Source of the DNA: Tychonema sp. LEGE 06208
GTDB taxonomy: Bacteria > Cyanobacteriota > Cyanobacteriia > Cyanobacteriales > Microcoleaceae
Reading direction: 5' to 3'
Assembly: GCF_015207505.1 (NCBI RefSeq)
Contig: NZ_JADEWT010000066.1
Coordinates: 1 to 34,878, forward strand
Length of the DNA: 34,878 bases
Under the pieces are notes generated by a model. It searched no databases. It was not told the origin of the DNA and was given only the letters and a program-made list of their open reading frames with translations. The position numbers and the translations under genes were made by a program. Position 1 is the stretch's first letter, and every line of letters starts with the position of its first letter. Shown here piece by piece: positions 27,239 to 34,878 of the stretch.

Positions 27239-27946
27239 TTAAGGAATAATTTCTACAGCCGTTCCCTGGTGCACGAATTGATACAATTCCTCAACATCCT
27301 TATTTTCCAGTGAAACGCAGCCCAAAGTCCAGTTCGATCGCTCTTTAATTAACTTTTGTGAATTCGCCGGTACGCCGTGAATCCCGACTTCGCTACCCAC
27401 ACTATCGCCCCACCCAATTGTACCCTTTTTCTTAGCTTGAATATGTTTGCGCCAAGATTGTTTAGTTGGATAATCCAGCCACAGAAACTTCGACCAAGTA
27501 TCGTGAGGATAAAGGTCTTTTATAGTAAAAATTCCCTCCGGCGTTCGCGAATCGCCTGCTTTTAGTTTGTCGCCTGCGGGATTGCTGCCAAATACAACAG
27601 GATAAGATTTGACAGGCTTTTTGTTGTCATATACAGTCAGCCTGTATTTGGATTTTTCTACCAGGATTGAAATCCTAGTTTTATCTAACTTATCCGGTTC
27701 GCCTAAAATTTGTGTTAGGGGTTTGCCGTAGTTTAATAAATTATCTGCCGGCAATTGCGTATGTAAAACATTTAAATCGTCTGCCGGACAGTTATTTGAG
27801 CAGAAAACATCTAAAATGTAGGGAACTGGAACAGCATAACCGAGTCTGACGAGTTTCCAGTAAAAAATTGAGCTAGCAGCTAGCAAGAAAATGCCCGCAG
27901 ATGAAGCAATTATCCAAATATTGCGTTTTCTGTTTTTGAGTTCCAT
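27239..27946 (-). CDS. L,D-transpeptidase (YkuD domain)
   Basis: Makes 3-3 peptide cross-links in peptidoglycan or attaches proteins to it, on the periplasmic side. The 235-residue protein has one N-terminal transmembrane helix (about 10-31) as anchor and a C-terminal YkuD domain starting about residue 90. The catalytic motif is complete: HGVPANS (His190) and TLGCVSLEN with nucleophile Cys210. A CSNNC pair (49-53) follows the helix and may form a disulphide. It is near mraY on the same strand, about 190 bases away, and both act on peptidoglycan. Confidence 0.88.
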   Translation of the reverse strand: MELKNRKRNIWIIASSAGIFLLAASSIFYWKLVRLGYAVPVPYILDVFCSNNCPADDLNVLHTQLPADNLLNYGKPLTQILGEPDKLDKTRISILVEKSKYRLTVYDNKKPVKSYPVVFGSNPAGDKLKAGDSRTPEGIFTIKDLYPHDTWSKFLWLDYPTKQSWRKHIQAKKKGTIGWGDSVGSEVGIHGVPANSQKLIKERSNWTLGCVSLENKDVEELYQFVHQGTAVEIIP

Positions 27947-27994
27947 TGCATTAACTGCCAGTATCAGTTCTCAAAATTATAAGTTCGGAGCCTT

Positions 27995-28081
27995 GAACGG
28001 GCAAGATGCCCGTTCCACAACTGCATTTAGTGTGGAACAAGCATCTTGCCTGTGTTTGTGAAACAGGCCGGAAAGCCTGTT
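27995..28081. repeat. Three dispersed hairpins between LDT and mraY
   Basis: First, arms GAACGGGCA and TGCCCGTTC around an AGA loop (27995-28015), the same design as 4393-4415. Second, a decayed copy near 28032-28053. Third, AACAGGC / GCCTGTT with loop CGGAAA (28062-28081). All are non-coding. Confidence 0.7.
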
Positions 28082-28142
28082 CTTGAAAATAGTAGAAAAT
28101 ATCTCTTACATACCCTGAAAAATCCCTTACCCCCATCCACTC

Positions 28143-29258
28143 TCAACTGTTACCAGCCAACATCAAAATCATTAACACTAACACCCCGTTAGTTAAATAA
28201 AAGATACCAACCACCTGAGTTTCCAGCCAGCCACACAGTTCTAAATGATGGTGCAGCGGAGCCATTTTTAACAGACGCTTGCCGATGCCATCCGGGCCTT
28301 TTGTAGCTTTGTAATAACCTACTTGAGCAATTACCGACAGCGTTTCTACAAAGAAAATCCCGCTGATAATTAATAATATCCAAAGGCTGTTTGTTAATAA
28401 AGCTACCGCACCCAACGCACCGCCCAAAGCTAAGGCCCCTGTATCGCCCATAAACACTTTGGCTGGATTGCGATTGTGAGTTAAGAAACCGAGACAACTG
28501 CCGCTGATGCAGGCGCAAAAAATCATTAATTCTGGCGAAGTTGAGGCTACAGATGCGCCTAATCCCAAAAGTGCGATCGCCCCTAAACCTCCCATCAACC
28601 CATCAACGCCGTCGGTAAGATTAGTAGCATTGCTTTCAGCAACTAACACAAAACCCGCCAGCGGCCAAAACAGCAAACCCAAAGGCAATACCCAACCGAA
28701 AGGCAAAGCAATGTTCGTAGAAATTGCTGGATTGTGCAACATTAACCACAGACAAAATAAAGCTGCAAAACCTATTTGCAAAGCCAATTTCATCCGGGGT
28801 GAAATACCTTTATTCGACTTGTGGCGCAGAATTTGCCAGTCATCCAGCCAGCCGATGAAACCGTAAGCTAAAGTTAAAGCAGATACTGCCACAACGTCTG
28901 AGTTAAAATTAGACCAGAGTAAAGCGACTGCGACTCCCGCCGGTACAAAAAAAACTCCGCCCATTGTTGGAGTTCCGGCTTTTTTTAAGTGGGCTTGGGG
29001 GCCGTCTTCGCGAATTATTTGTCCTGCTTTCAGTTTTTGGAGTACGGGAACTATTAGATAGCCCAATCCCGATGCAACGAAAGCACAAACCACTAGCGGT
29101 AAAAATAGCGAACGAGGCAAATTCAAAAATCTGCCCGCTGCTACATCTAAACCGATCGCTACAATGCCAAGTCCAAAACCCAGCACGAGCAATAAATTCC
29201 GACCTGTAAGTTTGAAAGGTATACTAAAAGGGATTCTTTCATCGACAAAGTTATCCAT
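28143..29258 (-). CDS. mraY: Phospho-N-acetylmuramoyl-pentapeptide transferase
   Basis: Moves the UDP-MurNAc-pentapeptide sugar to undecaprenyl phosphate, making lipid I in peptidoglycan synthesis; integral inner-membrane enzyme with about ten helices. Catalytic motifs are present: DDWQIL, NLTDGVDGL, and GDTGALALGG, and the HHHLE near the C-terminus. I take the ATG at 29258 (MDNFVDERIPF), preceded by AGGAG 4 bases upstream, giving 371 residues; a longer frame to 29294 has no ribosome binding site. No mur or dcw genes are adjacent, in keeping with the scattered dcw genes of cyanobacteria. Confidence 0.95.
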   Translation of the reverse strand: MDNFVDERIPFSIPFKLTGRNLLLVLGFGLGIVAIGLDVAAGRFLNLPRSLFLPLVVCAFVASGLGYLIVPVLQKLKAGQIIREDGPQAHLKKAGTPTMGGVFFVPAGVAVALLWSNFNSDVVAVSALTLAYGFIGWLDDWQILRHKSNKGISPRMKLALQIGFAALFCLWLMLHNPAISTNIALPFGWVLPLGLLFWPLAGFVLVAESNATNLTDGVDGLMGGLGAIALLGLGASVASTSPELMIFCACISGSCLGFLTHNRNPAKVFMGDTGALALGGALGAVALLTNSLWILLIISGIFFVETLSVIAQVGYYKATKGPDGIGKRLLKMAPLHHHLELCGWLETQVVGIFYLTNGVLVLMILMLAGNS

Positions 29259-29388
29259 ATCACTCCTGCACACACACCATTTGAGAATAAGCAATTGACA
29301 ATTGAGGAATAGGGTGGAATACCGGAGATTGCAAAATCTCTTAGTTTTTATTCCCTGTTTCCGGTTGATTCTTTCACCCTGTTATCCG

Positions 29389-29628
29389 TTATTCGTCGCC
29401 TGCACCCGCATCATCTTCAGCTTCTTCTTCTAAATCATCGTAAGGATTGTCGTCAACTGCCATCAGTTCGGGAAATTCTTCTTCGTTGAGATAGTTGGGT
29501 TCTTGGACATCCCTTGCTAACAGGCGATTCTGAGATTCCAACCAGTCTAAAAGAGATGATTCCTGCTTTAATGGAATTACGTCCGCAGGCAAGTGGCGAG
29601 GGATTTGGCGCAGAGATGGGTTATACAT
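29389..29628 (-). CDS. DUF3134-like small acidic protein
   Basis: A 79-residue protein starting MYNPSLRQIPRHLPADVIPLK, then SSLLDWLESQNRLLARD and a strongly acidic tail (EEEAEDDAGAGDE). This matches the DUF3134 family, short proteins found only in cyanobacteria, with no known function. It lies upstream of mraY on the same strand (gap about 130 bases). Confidence 0.65.
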   Translation of the reverse strand: MYNPSLRQIPRHLPADVIPLKQESSLLDWLESQNRLLARDVQEPNYLNEEEFPELMAVDDNPYDDLEEEAEDDAGAGDE

Positions 29629-30019
29629 GATTCTCGGTTTCTAAACGGAAAGACGCGATCGAGTAGAGGTAATATTTTGCCGAGTGACTGCTCTTTCGAT
29701 CAATCGCTTGCACATCCGGCATTTAGCAGCGCTAGGGCATTATACCACAGAGACTGTTTGCTTCCGGATCTCGATAGGATGGCAGACCGAAAAGGAACTT
29801 GTCCCGAGCATGGGCCCCAGAATAACACTAAAATCCGCTCTTGCCAATCCTTTTTTAGCCGTAAGTATTGTAATCTGAGACGATCGCCCTTTAACAGATC
29901 CAGGACGCAAGGTTCTCTGGCAAGCGGCAGATTCACAACACTCTCCTGGTTTTCGAGTGAAGCCTGATGGCAAATAGCCTCTACATTGTTCAGTCAACTC
30001 TCAAGCAATAAATCTCAGG
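29629..30019 (+). other. 391-base gap, no gene supported
   Basis: Between the DUF3134 gene and the plus-strand GT4 gene, which diverge, so both promoters should lie here. Several open frames overlap on both strands (for example plus 29684-29878), but none has a ribosome binding site or a recognisable product. No repeat or structured element stood out. Confidence 0.5.
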
Positions 30020-31699
30020 ATGGATACCACCGCAGCCGTTTTATACAACAAAGAGGGTTACGACACCACAGGAAAGAGACTTCTGGGGCGTCATGCAGCC
30101 GGAGAAGGATTTCTCAAAAGCTTAGTCCAACACGGCACCGCTGACTCTCTCTACTGTTGTGCAGATAGCCAAACCACTTTTGAGGAATTTTGTGCCCGCA
30201 TCGAACCTTGGCTGGAAACACCTCGGAAAGTCCGCTGGATTCCCACACAACGATCGGATTTGCTATCTCAACCGGGGACAATTTACCGACCCGATCCGGC
30301 CCTGGCAGATCTGGCTTGGGCGCGCAGATTTGTCGATCAGCGGGCCTACAGCATTTGCGGCGTTACCCACACAATCGGTACAAAATACGTCATGGAGGCG
30401 ATCGGCGATTCGATCGCCGCACCGACACAGCCTTGGGACGCGCTGATCTGCACCTCTGGGGCCGTGAAAACAGCAGTAGAAGGAGTTCTGACGCAGTGGT
30501 CAGAATATTTAGCGCAGCGCAACGGCGGTCAACCGGAAATTTTGATCAAATTGCCAATTATTCCCCTAGGAGTCGATTGCAGCGCGTTTCCGCAGGGTGT
30601 GGAAGCAGTTAACAGCCGCCGCCAACAGCGACAAGAACTCGGCATTTCTCCCGGCGATATTGTTGTGTTGTTTGTCGGTAGATTAACTTTTTCGGCAAAA
30701 GCCCATCCCGTACCAATGTACATCGCCTTAGAACGGGCAGCACAGCAAACCAAAGCTAAAATCCACCTAATTCAAGCCGGTTGGATCGAAGATTTGAGAG
30801 AAGAACCCGACTTTAAAAATAGCGCGCAAATATTTTGTCCCTCCGTAAATGCTATTTTTTTAGATGGCAGAAAACCGGAAATTAGAATTAATATTTGGTC
30901 GGCGGCCGACATTTTTATTTCGCTTTCCGACAACATTCAAGAAACCTTCGGACTGACGCCAATCGAAGCAATGGCTAACGGACTGCCGGCCATAGTTTCT
31001 GATTGGAACGGATACAAAGAATCAGTACGCCACGAAATCGACGGCTTCCGCATTCCCACACTGATCCCGCCGCCAGAAGCTTGTTTAGATTTAGCCCTAA
31101 ATTATCTCGACGGTAGTTTGAATTGGCCGACTTACATGGGTCACACTTCCCTAGCCACAGCAGTTGATATTGATGCTTGTACCCGTGCCTTGTGTCTGTT
31201 AATTGACAGCGCAGAATTGAGAAAGCGGATGGGCGAAAATGCCCGACAAAGGGCGAGGGAGATTTATGATTGGAAAGTAGTAATTGCTGCTTACGAACAG
31301 TTGTGGCGGGAATTAGCAGAAATTCGGGTTTCTGCACCGGAATCGGCACCTTTAAAACCAGGGAAACCGCCTTATCCGCTAAGTGACGATCCGTTTCGGG
31401 TGTTGGGCCATTATGCGACGAGAACTTTAACCAATGATATGATGCTGAGTCTGGGTGCGATCGCCACACCAGAACTTCTGAAAGAGTTGCAGACTATTTG
31501 GTTTAGCAGTTTCGGTCAAGACAGAAGAATCTCTGTTAAGATTCAGATGGAGATGTTAAAGGCGATCGAGCAAAAAGGCACTGTCAGCGCGGGCGAAATT
31601 CTCAGACTTTATGCCAAAAACGAGCAAGAATTAGCACACCTGTATCGGACGCTACTCTATCTCGTAAAATTTGGCGTGCTAGTCATTGGGAATCGGTAA
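30020..31699 (+). CDS. Family 4 glycosyltransferase with C-terminal extension
   Basis: A 559-residue retaining glycosyltransferase with GT-B fold. The N-terminal lobe spans about 1-200; the donor-binding lobe has VVLFVGRLTFSAKAHP and the signature ETFGLTPIEAMANGLPAIVSDWNGYKE (here ETFGLTPIEAMANGLP) with the E-x7-E pattern. GT4 enzymes are usually 350-420 residues. About 100 extra residues at the end (from roughly 455) include a helical region (MMLSLGAIATPELLKELQTI) that I do not recognise. No transmembrane helix. It stands alone, so the acceptor is unknown. Confidence 0.85.
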   Translation: MDTTAAVLYNKEGYDTTGKRLLGRHAAGEGFLKSLVQHGTADSLYCCADSQTTFEEFCARIEPWLETPRKVRWIPTQRSDLLSQPGTIYRPDPALADLAWARRFVDQRAYSICGVTHTIGTKYVMEAIGDSIAAPTQPWDALICTSGAVKTAVEGVLTQWSEYLAQRNGGQPEILIKLPIIPLGVDCSAFPQGVEAVNSRRQQRQELGISPGDIVVLFVGRLTFSAKAHPVPMYIALERAAQQTKAKIHLIQAGWIEDLREEPDFKNSAQIFCPSVNAIFLDGRKPEIRINIWSAADIFISLSDNIQETFGLTPIEAMANGLPAIVSDWNGYKESVRHEIDGFRIPTLIPPPEACLDLALNYLDGSLNWPTYMGHTSLATAVDIDACTRALCLLIDSAELRKRMGENARQRAREIYDWKVVIAAYEQLWRELAEIRVSAPESAPLKPGKPPYPLSDDPFRVLGHYATRTLTNDMMLSLGAIATPELLKELQTIWFSSFGQDRRISVKIQMEMLKAIEQKGTVSAGEILRLYAKNEQELAHLYRTLLYLVKFGVLVIGNR

Positions 31700-31885
31700 T
31701 GGTTCATGCTAAATCGAATAAGATTCGGCGGTTGAAACCACTCCTAATCAAACGATTTTCGCGGCTCGACTGAAGATTAAAATAAATCTAGGGTTCGCAC
31801 TACGTACAGAGAAGAAGAGGGCGGGCTTTGCCATTTTTTCAGTCATTTGTATCATATATCCTTAGCTAAACCAGCCCCTAAAAAA

Positions 31886-32022
31886 TGCTAATGACTAATG
31901 ACTAATGACTAATGACTAATGACTAATGACTAATGACTACTGACTACTGACTACTGACTAATGACTAATGACTAATGACTACTGACTACTGACTAATGAC
32001 TACTGACTACTGACTACTGACT
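31886..32022. repeat. STRR heptamer array (TGACTAA/TGACTAC)n
   Basis: About nineteen 7-base units, mixed ACTAATG and ACTACTG forms, in the 334-base gap between the GT4 and fibrillin genes. It ends 11 bases before the fibrillin ATG, so it forms the leader of that gene. The rest of the gap (31700-31885) shows no gene. Confidence 0.95.
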
Positions 32023-32033
32023 CTTAAAAAACT

Positions 32034-32618
32034 ATGCTTAAAAAATCTGGACTATTAGAGATAATTGCTGGTAAAAATCGCGGTTTGCTGGCGACTCCAA
32101 ACGACAAACAGGCGATTTTAAGTGCGATCGCCCAATTGGAAGATTACAACCCTACATCTCGCCCCGTCGAAGCCGCAGAGCTTTTAGAAGGTGATTGGCG
32201 GTTGTTGTACACCAGCAGCCGCGCCCTGTTGAATATTGACAGTTTTCCACTGTTAAAATTAGGTCAAATTTATCAATCTATCCGCGTCAAAGAATCAAAA
32301 ATTTATAACATTGCCGAAGTTTACGGATTGCCTTATTTAGAAGGAATTGTCAGCGTAGCTGCGAGATTTGAGGCCACCTCGGAACGGCGAGTGCAGGTGA
32401 AATTTGAGCGATCGATTTTGGGTTTAAGCAGGTTGATTGGCTATGAATCTCCGGCAAAATATATCGATGAGATTGAGTCGGGGAAAAAGTTTGCTGCTGT
32501 AGATTTCAAGCTGGATACTCGCGAACAGCAGGGATGGCTGGATATTACTTATTTGGATGGCGATTTGCGGATCGGGCGCGGCAATGAAGGAAGTGTTTTT
32601 GTCTTGACAAAAGAGTGA
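32034..32618 (+). CDS. PAP/fibrillin family protein
   Basis: Plastid-lipid-associated protein family; in cyanobacteria and chloroplasts these small lipocalin-like proteins associate with thylakoids and help protect photosystem II and carotenoid-lipid bodies under stress. The 194-residue protein shows the typical LEGDWRLLYTSSRALL and GLPYLEGIVSVAARFEA core and a C-terminal LDITYLDGDLRIGRGNEGSVFVL. No signal peptide. The ATG follows a heptamer repeat with only a short A-rich spacer (TTAAAAAACT) and no Shine-Dalgarno sequence, which may affect translation. Confidence 0.9.
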   Translation: MLKKSGLLEIIAGKNRGLLATPNDKQAILSAIAQLEDYNPTSRPVEAAELLEGDWRLLYTSSRALLNIDSFPLLKLGQIYQSIRVKESKIYNIAEVYGLPYLEGIVSVAARFEATSERRVQVKFERSILGLSRLIGYESPAKYIDEIESGKKFAAVDFKLDTREQQGWLDITYLDGDLRIGRGNEGSVFVLTKE

Positions 32619-32815
32619 TTTTGTGATGTTTGATTTAGTGCGATCGATTTTTTGCTTGAAAGTTGCGATCGATCTAAAATGATAAAGAAATCGGCTTTTT
32701 TGCGGTTTTTGCGGTTGGTAACGTGTCTTTTCAGCAAAAACCCGGTTTCTGGGTTCCCAGCAGATAAATATCAACTTCAGTTAGGATAAAACTATCCTTA
32801 ATTTGGTTTTGAATT

Positions 32816-33484
32816 ATGACTTCTACAACTGCAAAATTCATTGTGTCTCAAGTGGGTGAAATTCCCCAATGGCAAGCCGCGACATGGGAAGATTATGTAG
32901 CAGCTTGCAAAGATCCGTCTTTGGAAGAAGCCAGAATATTTTTTTATGAAGGATATCTTTGGATAGACATGGGAAATGAAGGGCCTCAGCACGCCAGATT
33001 TAATAACCTCTTGACTCTGGTGTTTGGATTTTGGTTTGTCAGCAAAGGAGGACAAGCTTTCGATGATTTGGGTGGATGTGTAATTGAAAAGCCAAAGGTG
33101 GGAGGAGGTGCGCCCGATCGCATTTTATATGTCGGCGGAGATTTCATCCAGTGGCAAAAAGGTGAACCGCGCCGAGTCAATCTGAATAAATCGCGAATCC
33201 CGGATTTAGTGATAGAAACTTCTGATACTACTTTGGCCAGCGATTTAGATCAAAAAAAGCGCTTGTATGCTGCTTTGGGAATTCCTGAATATTGGGTAGT
33301 AGATATTAAGGGCGAAAGAGTTTTGGCATTTCGATTGCAGGAAAACGGGCAGTATCAGGAATGCGAAATTTCTGGCGCACTTGAGGGATTACCAATTGCT
33401 TTGCTGTCGGAGACTTTGAAACTTTTGAATGAAGGCAATGGGACGGCGGCGATGTGGTTTGCTCAACAGATTGGGAATTTGTAG
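32816..33484 (+). CDS. Uma2 family (DUF820) PD-(D/E)XK-fold protein
   Basis: A 222-residue member of the Uma2 family, which is greatly expanded in cyanobacteria. The endonuclease fold is predicted from PDLVIETSD (Pro129, Asp130, Glu134) and the following conserved KKRLYAALGIPEYWVVD. Cellular role is uncertain; the family is often called a putative restriction endonuclease. No signal peptide. It stands alone between fibrillin and the RecB-like gene, with no partner methylase. Confidence 0.88.
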   Translation: MTSTTAKFIVSQVGEIPQWQAATWEDYVAACKDPSLEEARIFFYEGYLWIDMGNEGPQHARFNNLLTLVFGFWFVSKGGQAFDDLGGCVIEKPKVGGGAPDRILYVGGDFIQWQKGEPRRVNLNKSRIPDLVIETSDTTLASDLDQKKRLYAALGIPEYWVVDIKGERVLAFRLQENGQYQECEISGALEGLPIALLSETLKLLNEGNGTAAMWFAQQIGNL

Positions 33485-33500
33485 GCAGTTTAAATAAATG

Positions 33501-33540
33501 CAAATATTGTACCCTTTCAAAAAAAATACAACAATATTTG
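33501..33540. repeat. Inverted repeat after the Uma2 gene
   Basis: CAAATATTGT (33501-33510) is an exact reverse complement of ACAATATTTG (33531-33540), with a 20-base loop. It begins 17 bases after the stop codon. It could be a weak transcription end or mRNA stability hairpin. Confidence 0.7.
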
Positions 33541-33686
33541 GTATGGTGGGTGGGAGTATCTCAGTTTTGATAGCGATTGAAATTGATTTTTGAGACGTTT
33601 CTCCAAGCCGTCCAGGCTGGGTAGTCATAAATTTTATAATTTGCACAACAAAACCTTACAAAAAATTCTTAATATCACACAAAAAA

Positions 33687-34502
33687 ATGCTCCGACTCTC
33701 CCAAACCCAACTTAAAATCCTCAAAGAATGCGCCCGCAAATTTCAATATAGCTACCTAGAACTCCTCGCCACCACCACATCCCCAGAACAAAAACAAAAA
33801 CTCACATGGGGCAGCCATTTTCACCTCTTGATGCAGCAGCGAGAACTCGGACTTCCCATTGAATCCATCATCCAACAAGACCCCGAACTGGGGCGCTGTG
33901 TAGCAGCATTTATCAACGCCGCCCCCGAACTTTTCGCAAACTCAGAAAATAGCGATCGCATTTTTCGCCAAGCCGAACATCCGCGCATCTTAATTTTTCA
34001 AGATTACCTATTCACAGTTATCTACGACTTATTAATCGCCGAACCCAACACAGCCCAAATCCTCGACTGGAAAACCTATCCCCGCCCTCAAAAATCTAAA
34101 TGGATAGCCGAAAGTTGGCAAACTCGCCTCTATTTATACGTCTTAGTCGAAACCAGCGATTATTCCCCCGAACAAGTTTCTATGACATACTGGTTCGTCC
34201 AATTCCAAGGAAAAGAACCGCCACAAAAACTCACATTTTCTTACAATCAAACAGAACACGATCGCACAAAACAAGATTTAACCCAAATATTGCAGCAGCT
34301 AACCGACTGGCGACAGCGCTATACCGAAGGCGGCGAATTCTTCCCCCAAGTAGAAATTAGTGCCAATCTGTGCGATTCCTGTCAATTCGCCACTAGATGC
34401 AACCGTACCCAAGACACCCAAATTTCCTCACTAAACCTTCCGGCAGAAACTCCCGCAAATTGGCTGCCAAATCTTGCTATAATCGAGGAAATATCTATTT
34501 AA
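33687..34502 (+). CDS. RecB/Cas4-like PD-(D/E)XK protein with probable Fe-S site
   Basis: A 271-residue nuclease-fold protein. It shows the RecB-family motifs in order: GxxxH (Gly42 to His46), Asp114 in YDLLI, the D-x-K of ILDWKT (Asp127, Lys129), and QxxxY (Gln145 to Tyr149). Four cysteines fit the 4Fe-4S clamp of Cas4/AddB-type enzymes: Cys15 near the N-terminus and Cys229, Cys232, Cys238 near the end (CDSCQFATRC). No cas genes or repeats of a CRISPR array are in the window, so this is a stand-alone relative, probably for DNA repair. The ATG has no strong Shine-Dalgarno sequence. Confidence 0.85.
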   Translation: MLRLSQTQLKILKECARKFQYSYLELLATTTSPEQKQKLTWGSHFHLLMQQRELGLPIESIIQQDPELGRCVAAFINAAPELFANSENSDRIFRQAEHPRILIFQDYLFTVIYDLLIAEPNTAQILDWKTYPRPQKSKWIAESWQTRLYLYVLVETSDYSPEQVSMTYWFVQFQGKEPPQKLTFSYNQTEHDRTKQDLTQILQQLTDWRQRYTEGGEFFPQVEISANLCDSCQFATRCNRTQDTQISSLNLPAETPANWLPNLAIIEEISI

Positions 34503-34823
34503 TATCATGTTCGGTCGATCGACCATAATAAAAAACAGTTTGTAGTGCGGACTTAAATCCGCAGTTTCACACGACTTCTATGCGATGCTGCGAACCAATT
34601 TTATTGCAGTCAACCGACAGGACGCGATATAATTAAACCTTTTACTATGCAAAATCTTCGGACAGTTTCAATCTTGGACGCATGGGGATGCTAGAAACCC
34701 GGTTTCTACGAATTTTGGCGGCTATAAACGATAAATTTAGGAAGAAAACGGGTTTCTGATTTGTTAGCAAGCGAGGGGCGGGTTTATAGATATAGCCTTT
34801 CAAGCGAAAGATGAGGTACTGTC
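34503..34823. other. Non-coding tail with palindromes
   Basis: No gene is supported. Items seen: a perfect 12-base palindrome GGTCGATCGACC (34512-34523) just after the stop of the nuclease-fold gene; GCGGA / TCCGC hairpin (34547-34562); and two AGAAACCCGGTTTCT-type repeat blocks around 34692 and 34746, a motif also present near 32741. Confidence 0.6.
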
Positions 34824-34878
34824 GGGCATAGGGCATTGGGCATAGGGCATTGGGCATAGGGCATTGGGCATAGGGCAT
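34824..34878. repeat. STRR heptamer array (GGGCATA/GGGCATT)n, runs off the window
   Basis: Alternating 7-base units continue to the last base, so the array extends beyond the window. The minus-strand frame through it encodes a repetitive MPYAQCPMPNALCPMPYA peptide and is not a gene. Confidence 0.95.

Noticed and set aside
34645..34878. Minus-strand 77-residue frame at the window end
   Set aside because: Its start lies in a heptamer repeat and the product is a repeat-derived peptide.

Overview
The window comes from a filamentous, oxygenic cyanobacterium, probably of the Microcoleus/Oscillatoria/Phormidium type. The evidence is psaA and psaB, a CO2-uptake NDH-1 cluster, a fibrillin, a DUF3134 protein and a KaiB-domain protein, plus many HIP1 octamers (GCGATCGC), heptamer tandem arrays (STRR) and palindromic dispersed repeats. 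The assignment rests on gene content and repeats, not on a database search.

Layout. 1-4289: a PilT-type retraction ATPase (5' end cut by the window), a decayed IS200/IS605-like patch, a two-domain protein ending in a KaiB fold, and a thioredoxin-NHL protein. 4450-6640: a decaying type II restriction-modification island with an intact controller-like regulator, a broken presumed endonuclease (one stop, one frameshift) and a convergent cytosine-5 methyltransferase that has no ATG, GTG or TTG start ahead of its SAM motif. 6888-9547: arsM for arsenosugar synthesis and a proline-rich lipoprotein. 9966-14881: a TnpB-tail remnant directly in front of psaA, then psaA, psaB and a clear terminator. 15094-19172: an accessory patch with an unknown 307-residue protein, four tandem small XRE regulators, a small orphan gene, a hicAB toxin-antitoxin pair killed by three lesions, and STRR arrays. 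19308-25861 (all minus strand): ndhF3, a Tat-exported beta-carbonic anhydrase, ndhD3, an exported OB-fold protein and cupA. 26178-29628 (minus strand): GT2 glycosyltransferase, L,D-transpeptidase, mraY and a DUF3134 protein. 30020-34502 (plus strand): a GT4 glycosyltransferase, fibrillin, a Uma2 nuclease-fold protein and a RecB/Cas4-like PD-(D/E)XK protein with a probable Fe-S site.

How they work together. The strongest functional unit is the NDH-1MS CO2-uptake cluster. NdhF3 and NdhD3 are membrane proton-pump subunits and CupA is the CO2-hydrating partner. A lumen- or periplasm-targeted beta-carbonic anhydrase lies between ndhF3 and ndhD3, and the usual cupS is not present. mraY and the L,D-transpeptidase both act on peptidoglycan. 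The most unusual parts are the start-less, possibly leaderless methyltransferase with a palindrome over its promoter, and the XRE array, in which each copy carries a different small palindrome at nearly the same distance from its start.
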